21,045 nt of DNA from the NCBI GenBank assembly GCA_047639615.1, contig JBLIOL010000056.1, positions 1 to 21,045 on the forward strand, read 5' to 3'. The notes beneath the pieces are model-generated. The model saw only the letters and a list, made by a program, of their open reading frames with translations, had not been told where the DNA came from and did not search any database. The position numbers and the translations under genes were made by a program. Of the stretch, positions 14,572 through 21,045 are shown one piece after another; position 1 is the first letter of the stretch; the number at the start of each line of letters is the position of its first letter. Origin of the DNA: CAYWNK01 sp047639615. Its GTDB lineage: Bacteria > Planctomycetota > UBA1135 > GCA-002686595.

Positions 14572-15246
14572 ATGCCGCAGCAACCCGAGTTCATCGAGGT
14601 CAGCCACGTCATCGAGCCCGGCATGGAGACCTATCGCGGCCTGCCGGTTCCCGAGCAGGTCACGCTCTTTGACCACGACGCCTCACGGGACAAGCTCTAC
14701 GGCGGCCAATCCGAGTTCCTGATCGCCTCCCTACACCTGTGCGGGAACACGGGCACCTACGTGGATGCTCCCTATCATCGCTTCCGCGAGGGAGCCGACC
14801 TAGCCGATCTGGGCCTAGGCTCCGTGGCCCACTTGGAAGTGCTGCGCATCGACGCGCCCTGCCACAATCAAGCCAGCCGAGCCATTCACCCCGAGACCTT
14901 CCAAGACCGCGACCTGCGCGGCAAGGCCGTGCTCTTCCACACGGGCTGGTCCCAGCACTGGCGCACGGATGCCTACTTCGACGGCGCGCCCTTCCTAACC
15001 CGCGCCAGCGCCGAAGCCCTGCGCGATGCCGGCGCGCGCTTCGCCGGCATCGATTCGCTCAACATAGACGACGCCAACGACCTAGCACGGCCGGTCCACA
15101 CGGTCCTGCTCGCAGCGGGCATCCCCATCTGCGAGCACATGACCAATCTCGCCGCCGCACCCGACGGCGGGCGCTTGCACGCGGTGCCGATCGCCTGGAA
15201 GGGCGGTGCGACCTTCCCCGTGCGCGCCTACGTAATCAAGCCCTAG
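14572..15246 (+). CDS. Cyclase-family hydrolase (kynurenine formamidase-like) with altered metal motif
   Basis: This 224-residue protein belongs to the cyclase family that includes KynB. The family signature HxGTHxDxPxH appears here as N59-T-G-T-Y63-V-D65-A-P-Y-H69: the Asp, Pro and last His are kept, but the first two His, which normally bind metal, are Asn and Tyr. Further down, H176 (RPVHTVLL) and E188 (CEHMTNL) are in the expected places. It has no signal peptide, so it is cytoplasmic. It begins nine bases after the peroxidase gene, with which it likely forms an operon, and its stop codon is three bases from that of the convergent beta-propeller gene. Whether it still binds metal or hydrolyses N-formylkynurenine cannot be said; there are no kyn genes nearby. 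Confidence 0.8.
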   Translation: MPQQPEFIEVSHVIEPGMETYRGLPVPEQVTLFDHDASRDKLYGGQSEFLIASLHLCGNTGTYVDAPYHRFREGADLADLGLGSVAHLEVLRIDAPCHNQASRAIHPETFQDRDLRGKAVLFHTGWSQHWRTDAYFDGAPFLTRASAEALRDAGARFAGIDSLNIDDANDLARPVHTVLLAAGIPICEHMTNLAAAPDGGRLHAVPIAWKGGATFPVRAYVIKP

Positions 15247-15249
15247 GCC

Positions 15250-16557
15250 CTACAGCTCCACGCAGATCATCTCGTCCTGGCTGCGCATGATGAGCAGGCC
15301 ATTGGAGTAGGCCATGGGCGCCCAGAGCTGGTGGTCGCGGTTGTCATCGAAGCCGAAGAGGCTAGCTTCGGCGATGGGTGCGAAGCCCTCGGGGCTGGCG
15401 GGCACGATGCGCAGGGTGCCGTTGTAGCCATCCTGGATGATGAGCTTGTCGCCGGCCAGGATCATGTGGCCGCGGCCCAGGTAGGGATCGTCGGCGGTGC
15501 GCCAGACCTCTTCGCCGTCCAGGCTTAGGCACAGCAGGCCGCCTTCCTTGCGGCGGCTGCGGGAGTCGTTCCAGTTCTCGTTGACGATATAATAGAGGTG
15601 CTCTTCGAAGCGCACGGGCTTGTGCACCTGGGCGCCGCGTTCGATGCGGAAGAGCTCCTCGAAGGAGTATTCGCCGTCCTCGACCGCGAACTTGAGCAGC
15701 ACAGAGCCGCCGCGGTAGCCGCCGGTTACGAAGAGGCGCTCTTCGTCGATCTTGATCGGGCCCGGAATAGTCAGGCCCGTGAGCGTCAGGTTGTACTGCC
15801 AGATGATGGAGCCATCCTCGGGATCCAAGCCGGTCATGGTGCAAGGTGCCGCTTGGTCGCGGCCCGAGCCCGGGTTGGGCGTGGACATGAAGAGCACCTG
15901 ATCCATGCCGTCCAGATTGAGCATGGTCGGTGAGGAGTGGCTGTAGCCCAGGGGATCGCTCACCCAGAGTTCCTCGCCGGACTCCGCGTCGAAGGCTACC
16001 AGGCCCACGTCTTCACCCAGGGGCGAGACGATCACTGCATCCCCGTAGAGCAGCGGGCTGTGGGACCAACCGAAGATGGGCTGCTCGCCTCCAAAGTCAC
16101 GGCAATGGAACTGCCAAACAACCTCGTGGCTCTCGCGACTGATGGCGGTGATCTCACCATGGCCGCCCGTGAGAAAGACCATGCTCTCGGACACGGTCGG
16201 CACACAGCGCGCACCCGGAAAACCTACCCGGCCCTTGGACTCGTACGCACAACGCCAGAGTGCCTCGCCGCTGGTCAGGTCGTACACGCGCAAGCCCTCG
16301 CCACCGCCCGGCTCGCGGTCCATCACGAAGACCTTGCCATCGCGAATCGCCGGGCCGCCGAAGCCCTTCTCCACTGCGACCTTCCAGTGCACCTTCGGAC
16401 CAGCTTCACCCCAGGCAAAGTCCGAGTCGATCGGCCCGATCATGGAGGTGCCATTGGGGCCGTGGAATTGCGGCCATTCCGGTCCGAGATCCTGGGCCTG
16501 TACAGTCAGGCTGAGGGGAGCGAACGAGAGCAGGCAGAGCAAGGCTTGTGTGCGCAT
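15250..16557 (-). CDS. Exported PQQ-type beta-propeller (BamB-like) protein
   Basis: This 435-residue protein has a signal peptide (MRTQALLCLLSFAPLSLTVQAQ) followed by WPQFHGPNGTS, a start common to planctomycete PQQ-repeat proteins. Blade-like repeats recur: GKVFVMD...GLRVYDLTSGEALWRC, GEITAISRESHEVVWQF, VGLVAFDAESGEELWVS, CTMTGLDPEDGSIIWQY and GGLLCLSLDGEEVWRT. These carry the A/G-x-D-x-x-(T/S)-G-x-x-x-W pattern of PQQ_2 propellers. There are no dehydrogenase catalytic residues that I can identify, so it is more likely a scaffold or binding protein than a PQQ enzyme. It sits downstream of the HEAT-repeat membrane protein (70-base gap) and is the last gene of a possible four-gene minus-strand unit. 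Confidence 0.85.
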   Translation of the reverse strand: MRTQALLCLLSFAPLSLTVQAQDLGPEWPQFHGPNGTSMIGPIDSDFAWGEAGPKVHWKVAVEKGFGGPAIRDGKVFVMDREPGGGEGLRVYDLTSGEALWRCAYESKGRVGFPGARCVPTVSESMVFLTGGHGEITAISRESHEVVWQFHCRDFGGEQPIFGWSHSPLLYGDAVIVSPLGEDVGLVAFDAESGEELWVSDPLGYSHSSPTMLNLDGMDQVLFMSTPNPGSGRDQAAPCTMTGLDPEDGSIIWQYNLTLTGLTIPGPIKIDEERLFVTGGYRGGSVLLKFAVEDGEYSFEELFRIERGAQVHKPVRFEEHLYYIVNENWNDSRSRRKEGGLLCLSLDGEEVWRTADDPYLGRGHMILAGDKLIIQDGYNGTLRIVPASPEGFAPIAEASLFGFDDNRDHQLWAPMAYSNGLLIMRSQDEMICVEL

Positions 16558-16627
16558 GCAGGATGCTAGCCCCCAAACGGCTCTCCCGATCGGCCCCTAC
16601 ACAAGGCTGACCAGCCCCATGCGGTGC

Positions 16628-17752
16628 TTAAGCAGCGAGGAAGGCCGTGCCTTCCTTCTTCCACCAAGTGCGCCAGGCCTTCACGCGCTTGGCACGATCC
16701 GCATCCGAGGCCAGGGGCTCGAAGCCAAAGTCCCGACCGGCGATCTTGCGCAGAGCCACCATGGCGGCCTCACGCACGGCACCCGAGGAATCCTCGAGGG
16801 TCTCGATCAAGCCAGGCACGCCTGCGCGCCCATCCAAATCCATCATGGCCCGAGCTGTGGCCATACGCACGAAGAGGTCTTCGTCGCCCAGCATGGGAAC
16901 CAGGTGCGACACCACGCGCGGATCGCCGGTCTCGGCCAAATCGTAGACCGCTTCCATGCGAATGCTCGAGCTGGCGTGGGCCAGATCTCCGAGTAAGCCC
17001 TCCCAGGGGGCAGGTCCGGCCTGTGCCGCACCCGGAGCCGTCATACCAGCAGGAGCCGCGGGCTCGCGGGTCGCCAGCTCGCGCAGGCCCTCTTCAAACT
17101 CCACCACCCGGTCGGCGTAGAAGCGTTGGTCGGTCTCGAGGGCGTTCATGCGTTCGCCCAAACCCGCCATGAGTTGTTCGATGCGGTCCTGCTTACCGGA
17201 TGCGGTAGAGCGCAGGGCTTCGAGCTCGGCCTGTACCCCGGCGAAGGCGGCCAACTGCTTTTGATCACTGGCCTGCAGGGCCGCCAGCTGAGCCTGCAGT
17301 AGATGCATGAGCTCTTCGCTGCGGGCTTCCGCGCGACCGCCCAGCTCGGCCATGCCGGCCTGCAGGCGTTGATCCTGCTCGCGCAGCACGGAGTTGCGTG
17401 CGCGGCCCTCCTCGGTGAGGGCATCCTCAAGGCGGCCTAGACCGGCCTCGGTACCTTCGAGGCGATCAAGAAAAAGGGCCAAGCCACCCCCGGCAACCGC
17501 CAAGGCAAGCAGGCCCACAAAGACTCCAGCCGCTCCACCACCGCCGCGTGTGACCACGAGCGGAGCAGGCGCTCCGGCCGCTGGCAGGCCATTGGCGCCA
17601 GCAGCGTGCTCCTCGTGGGGAGCGCCACCGCCGCCCATGGCGCGGTCGCAGTTGGCGCAAACCAGGCGACCGGCCTGCTGAAAAGCACGGCCCCGCTCCA
17701 TATCGCTAAAGGGGACCGACTCGTTGCAGAGGTCGCAGAACTGAATATCCAT
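16628..17752 (-). CDS. Zinc-ribbon, single-TM, coiled-coil, HEAT-repeat membrane protein
   Basis: From the ATG at 17752 the protein has 374 residues. C6/C9 and C32/C35 (CDLCN and CANCD) form a treble-clef-like zinc site. A Gly-rich linker leads to one TM helix (about 75-95), then a long charged coiled coil (about 96-228). HEAT repeats (about 250-340: SSSIRMEAVYDLAETGD, EDLFVRMATARAMMDL, SGAVREAAMVALRKIAG) and a Trp/Lys-rich tail (VKAWRTWWKKEG) follow. The TM and hydrophilic flanks place the zinc site and the HEAT repeats on opposite sides of the membrane. Starting at 17752 rather than at 18085 is preferred because the zinc-binding Cys follow directly and the longer frame is Arg/Pro-rich without similarity. 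Its function is unknown; the neighbouring HEAT lipoprotein suggests a joint envelope role. Confidence 0.8.
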   Translation of the reverse strand: MDIQFCDLCNESVPFSDMERGRAFQQAGRLVCANCDRAMGGGGAPHEEHAAGANGLPAAGAPAPLVVTRGGGGAAGVFVGLLALAVAGGGLALFLDRLEGTEAGLGRLEDALTEEGRARNSVLREQDQRLQAGMAELGGRAEARSEELMHLLQAQLAALQASDQKQLAAFAGVQAELEALRSTASGKQDRIEQLMAGLGERMNALETDQRFYADRVVEFEEGLRELATREPAAPAGMTAPGAAQAGPAPWEGLLGDLAHASSSIRMEAVYDLAETGDPRVVSHLVPMLGDEDLFVRMATARAMMDLDGRAGVPGLIETLEDSSGAVREAAMVALRKIAGRDFGFEPLASDADRAKRVKAWRTWWKKEGTAFLAA

Positions 17753-17883
17753 GCGCGGGGCCCGAGTAGGGCTAGGGGGTAGGGGACTCACCAGAGGGTG
17801 AGCGGAATCCGGCCCGAGCGCGAACGAATTTCTTGGGGGCAGGCGCCCTATTGGTGAATTGGGCCGCCCGCCACACCTGGAGG

Positions 17884-18510
17884 CTACTTGAGCAGCAGGT
17901 CGCCGCTGCGTGCTGAAACCCACTCGCGCCAGCGGCCAACGGCCGGAGCACGGGCCTCCATGGCGGCCTTGGGCACGAAGCCGTGGTCCAACTTGGTGGC
18001 CCCGCGCAGGGTTTTGAAGCACATGGCGCGGGCGAAGAGGCGCTCGTCCTCGAGGCCGTCCACCAGCACGCTTACATACTTCCAATCGCCTAGACGTAGG
18101 TGCGTGCGAGCACGGCTGTACATCAGGTCCTGCTGATCGGCGGCGGGCCAGGGGATCATTCGTAGGGGCTCGACCAGGCGGCCATCACGGGTGGTGGCCA
18201 AGGCGGCCAGGGCCAGATCCGATACCTGGGGCCGGGTATCACCGGCCATGAGCAGCAGGCGGCTGTAGGCCAGCTCGCCCTTGTCGGCCCACCACTGGAT
18301 CATCTCCACCTGGCCTTCAACCCCGTGCACCCAGGGCATTTGCTCCATGCGCTGCTCCATCTGCACGATCAGGTCCGGGGTGGGATCCAACCAGCCTTGG
18401 CCGGCAGCGATGGTCTCAATGCCATAGGGCGTCGACTCCTTGGGCGTAGAGGAACAGGCGACAAGGCCAGCGAAGGCCAACAGGATGGGAAGCTTGATCG
18501 AGCGGAACAT
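17884..18510 (-). CDS. HEAT-repeat-like lipoprotein
   Basis: This 208-residue protein starts MFRSIKLPILLAFAGLVAC, with lipobox LVAC and Cys19 as the lipidated residue. The mature part is helical: VEGQVEMIQWWADKGELAYSRLLLM, RPQVSDLALAALATTRDGRLVEPLRMI, and RLFARAMCFKTLRGATKLD, with the paired-helix rhythm of HEAT/PBS repeats, though weaker than in its neighbour. Like that neighbour it ends with a Trp-containing segment (VGRWREWVSARSG). The ATG at 18510 is preceded by AGGAG six bases upstream, one of the few clear ribosome-binding sites here, which excludes the longer frame from 18564. It lies between the vWA membrane protein (93-base gap) and the zinc-ribbon/HEAT protein (131-base gap). Confidence 0.75.
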   Translation of the reverse strand: MFRSIKLPILLAFAGLVACSSTPKESTPYGIETIAAGQGWLDPTPDLIVQMEQRMEQMPWVHGVEGQVEMIQWWADKGELAYSRLLLMAGDTRPQVSDLALAALATTRDGRLVEPLRMIPWPAADQQDLMYSRARTHLRLGDWKYVSVLVDGLEDERLFARAMCFKTLRGATKLDHGFVPKAAMEARAPAVGRWREWVSARSGDLLLK

Positions 18511-18515
18511 GATTT

Positions 18516-18520
18516 CTCCT
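18516..18520 (-). promoter_or_regulatory. Ribosome-binding site of the HEAT lipoprotein gene
   Basis: AGGAG on the minus strand, five bases (AAATC) before the ATG at 18510. It decides the start in favour of the lipoprotein signal peptide over an in-frame codon at 18564. Confidence 0.7.
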
Positions 18521-18603
18521 AGAGGACGTGGGGCCGAGCCCACAAAGAGACACATCGGCTCCAAGGCCCATTCCCTTGAGCTTTTGGACGGCTCTAATGA
18601 CGC

Positions 18604-21045
18604 CTATCCTCTGCCAGGGCGTAGCCCTAGGGGTCTGACCAGGGCGGCCGCAGCCATAGCCAGCAGCCCAAAGGCCAAGAGCCAGGGCGCTGAAGGGTGC
18701 GTTGCGGGCGCATTTCGGCCCTCCCGACCCACTGCGGGGGGCCATTCCATGGGCAGCTGCGCCCCGCGCACCGTCAATTCCCTGGGCGCGGGCGTGACCA
18801 GGGCCAAACGCCCCCATTCCCGCCCCTGGGCCGTGAGCACTAGCATGTGCTGCTCGCCGCTAGCCCGCCCCGCCAAGGCCGGCGGCACCGGGGCTGAGCG
18901 TGCGGTCCTCGGGTCCGCGCTACGCACGTCCGGTCCGAAGACCAGGGGCTGCGTCTCGAGGCCGAGCAGGGAACCCTGCAACTGCGCCGGCCAGTCCGCA
19001 GGCACATTTTCGAGGCGCACCCGCCCAGGGTCCAAACTCACGCGTAGTTCGCCGCGTTCCGTGCGCCCCATTCCGTCCTGCGCCAAGGCCAAGAGCAAAG
19101 GTGCGAGAGCCGCAGGATCCGCGCCCAGGCAAGGCATCCATTCGAGCGCAGGCAGGCTGGCCAGAGAAGCCGTGCGACCGAGGCCAACGCGTCCGATAGC
19201 GAGCAAAGGCTCGCCCTCCATGCCGTGCAAGAGCACCTCTGATTCGCGCTCCGTCGCCTCGTTCGGCACCGAGCGCAGGTAGCCCTCCAGGGGTGAGCAA
19301 GGGAGCGCCCCCGAGCGCTGCCAAGCGCCCACCAAACTCGCCCCAAGACCTTCCGGATCGAGGCTCTCGGGGGCTGCGAGATGTGCCTGCATGCCCACGT
19401 CCCGGCGCACGCGCTCGGCGAAGATCTCCTCCACCAGCATGCGCTCCAAGTCGCGCAGGTCGCCAGCCGAGATGACGCTCTCGCCCTCTAAGAGCAGTCC
19501 CGAGAGGATGCTCAGGTTTGGGCGCTCGCCGATGGCGACCACCGCTAGGTCCGCGTCCGTGGCGGCTAGCCGTAGGCGTAGGTCGCTTGGCTGACGATGG
19601 CTGAAGCCCGTCTGGTAGCCATCGCTGAGCAGCACCACCAGGGCCCGCCGGCGTCCAGGGACCTCTGCCTCGCGATCGTTGATGAAATGGTGCAGGGAAT
19701 AGACGATGTCCGTATTCCCGCCGGGCGCTCGCACGGACATTAGCTGGCTGAGGGCCGCCACGCGCTCGCTCTCGTCCTGCGATGCCTCGGAATCGAAGAG
19801 CACCGGGCGCACCAGGTCTCCGGTGAAGAACCAGAGCTGCACGCGGTCGCCCTCGGGCACGCTGGGCACCAGGCCCATGACCGCATCGCGCACTCGATCC
19901 CAGCGGCTGCGAACGCCGCTCTCCGGTTCGTTCATGCTGCCCGATCCATCGACGAGCAGGATCACATCGCGCGGTTCCTGGTCCTCCGTGCGCGGTTCGA
20001 GTGGAAGCAAGCCCCCGAGGGGCGTATCCCCCCAACCACCGAACAGGCCCGTGCCTCCCGCGGCGAGCCAACCGCCCCCATCGCGCACGAAACTCTCGAG
20101 CCCCATGCCCGCCAATTGGGACGGACCCAGGTCGACGCTCATGACCGCATCCCAGTGTGTGAGTCGCTCCGCTAACTGGTCCGGCTCACACCAATCGAAT
20201 TGCAGGCCGCGCGGGGCCTTGCGGGTCCAAGCGCCACGCAGGATCGCGCCCCTCTCCGCCTCGGCAACGACCCCGATCACGGGCCGCTTCCCAACGCGCA
20301 CATGCAGGCGCGCGCTGTCGTCCTCCGGACTGCGATCGGCCACGCCCACACCGAGCTTGGCGTGCAGGGTCCAGAGCCCTTCCTCTAATTCGCCTAGGTC
20401 AAAGCGCGCGCGGTGCACGGGCGACTGCGCATCGCCGGCGGAGCCGGCGCCTGCGGCGAGCAGCTCCTCCCGGTGGCGTGCTTCGCCGGGTCCGGTCAGG
20501 CTGAAGCGGACCCAAGCCGGATCCGCCTGCGGGCCGCGCGTGCGCCAGCGTAGGCTGACCGCCAGACTCGAGCCCATGGGCACGTGAGCTGGGCCGCGCA
20601 ACTCCACCAGGCTTACATCATCCACCGCGGGCGCCGGCAGATCGAGCTGACGTACCGCATATCCGTCACGCACCAAGGCCAGCAGTCGCGCGCTGGGATC
20701 GGGACCATCGAAGCTGCGATCGCCAACGAGCACCAGTTCGCCCAGGGCGCGGTCCGCTTCGCGCAACCAGCCCTCGGCCACGGCCACAGCGCGGTCCAAG
20801 GGCGTGCCTAGGTCCTCGCCGTGGGGCACCAAGGGTTGCCAGGTTCCCGAGCCCGCGTAAACCGCCCAAGCCTCGCAGCTTGCAGGCCCGAAGAGCCGCT
20901 GTACTTGCGGCGCGCAGCGCACCACGGCCAGTTCCTGTCCCGCCGCTCGCGCGGCGCGTGCTTCCGTATCCACCAGATGCAAGTAGAACCCCGCCAGGCC
21001 GCGGCGCGTGCGAACGGCGCTGGCCGACGCATCGAGCACCACCAC
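18604..21045 (-). CDS. Large vWA/GATase-like membrane protein (5' partial)
   Basis: The frame runs off the right edge, and the first visible residues (VVVLDASASA, a strand leading into a D-x-S-x-S metal site) show that a vWA-like domain is already under way, so the N-terminus is outside. In the visible 813 residues, the first vWA-like region spans about 1-135. Beta-sandwich-like sequence follows to about 250, then a GATase1-like segment (HWDAVMSVDLG, ESFVRDGGGWLAAGGTGLFGGW, about 255-350). A second, canonical vWA domain (about 358-540) has DGSGSM at 366-371 and LLSDGYQTG at 472-480. The C-terminal end has one TM helix (APWLLAFGLLAMAAAALV, about 787-804). This architecture resembles planctomycete BatA/vWA/GATase proteins; the substrate is unknown. 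It is the first visible gene of the minus-strand envelope unit. Confidence 0.85.
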   Translation of the reverse strand: MVVLDASASAVRTRRGLAGFYLHLVDTEARAARAAGQELAVVRCAPQVQRLFGPASCEAWAVYAGSGTWQPLVPHGEDLGTPLDRAVAVAEGWLREADRALGELVLVGDRSFDGPDPSARLLALVRDGYAVRQLDLPAPAVDDVSLVELRGPAHVPMGSSLAVSLRWRTRGPQADPAWVRFSLTGPGEARHREELLAAGAGSAGDAQSPVHRARFDLGELEEGLWTLHAKLGVGVADRSPEDDSARLHVRVGKRPVIGVVAEAERGAILRGAWTRKAPRGLQFDWCEPDQLAERLTHWDAVMSVDLGPSQLAGMGLESFVRDGGGWLAAGGTGLFGGWGDTPLGGLLPLEPRTEDQEPRDVILLVDGSGSMNEPESGVRSRWDRVRDAVMGLVPSVPEGDRVQLWFFTGDLVRPVLFDSEASQDESERVAALSQLMSVRAPGGNTDIVYSLHHFINDREAEVPGRRRALVVLLSDGYQTGFSHRQPSDLRLRLAATDADLAVVAIGERPNLSILSGLLLEGESVISAGDLRDLERMLVEEIFAERVRRDVGMQAHLAAPESLDPEGLGASLVGAWQRSGALPCSPLEGYLRSVPNEATERESEVLLHGMEGEPLLAIGRVGLGRTASLASLPALEWMPCLGADPAALAPLLLALAQDGMGRTERGELRVSLDPGRVRLENVPADWPAQLQGSLLGLETQPLVFGPDVRSADPRTARSAPVPPALAGRASGEQHMLVLTAQGREWGRLALVTPAPRELTVRGAQLPMEWPPAVGREGRNAPATHPSAPWLLAFGLLAMAAAALVRPLGLRPGRG

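Noticed and set aside
17753..18085. 111-residue N-terminal extension of the zinc-ribbon/HEAT protein
   Set aside because: It is Arg/Pro-rich, without similarity, overlaps the 3' end of the HEAT lipoprotein gene, and would hide the N-terminal zinc site behind non-conserved sequence.

Overview
The window is high-GC bacterial chromosome. The gene content points to Planctomycetota. Features behind that call are a secreted protein ending in a Cys/Pro-Thr-Gly/Trp C-terminal module that I associate with planctomycete secretomes, an envelope gene set with a vWA protein, HEAT-repeat proteins and a PQQ-type beta-propeller, many exported proteins and lipoproteins, and few Shine-Dalgarno sequences. The phylum call is inference; no rRNA or other decisive marker is present. 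I see no tRNA, rRNA, CRISPR array, insertion sequence, integrase or phage gene, and no gene-free stretch longer than about 300 bases.

Layout. (1) 1-2572: the 3' end of a secreted protein with a strong hairpin terminator, a DUF4382-type lipoprotein, and a small convergent lipoprotein with a jelly-roll-like fold. (2) 2677-4762, minus strand: sucC-sucD (succinyl-CoA synthetase), with a hairpin after sucD and a structured leader before sucC. (3) 4930-7163: a long, two-domain dCTP deaminase. It converges on a five-zinc-ribbon protein, and the two stop codons share one CTAG. Behind that lies a small bL34 gene (rpmH) whose 3' end is embedded in a 13-bp tandem repeat. (4) 7277-10674, minus strand: an exported metallo-beta-lactamase-fold enzyme with a U-tract terminator, and a catalase-peroxidase with a lipoprotein signal peptide. 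A very long hairpin separates the two. (5) 10885-13344, minus strand: mdh-fumC, ending in a hairpin. (6) 13345-15246, plus strand: a divergent promoter region with phased direct repeats, then a di-heme cytochrome c peroxidase and a cyclase-family hydrolase with altered metal-site residues. (7) 15250-21045, minus strand: four envelope genes in the order vWA/GATase-like membrane protein (5' end outside the window), HEAT lipoprotein, zinc-ribbon/TM/coiled-coil/HEAT protein, PQQ-type beta-propeller.

How it fits together. Four genes in two operons encode three TCA-cycle enzymes (SucCD, Mdh, FumC). Two extracytoplasmic peroxidases of unrelated families, a lipoprotein KatG and a MauG/CcpA-type di-heme enzyme, lie on either side of mdh-fumC, suggesting peroxide handling outside the cytoplasmic membrane. 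The last four genes look like an envelope-associated unit of unknown function. I found no clear defence or mobile system. The best candidates for something undescribed are the membrane-anchored KatG, the vWA-HEAT-HEAT-propeller cluster, the changed cyclase active site, and the rpmH tandem repeat.
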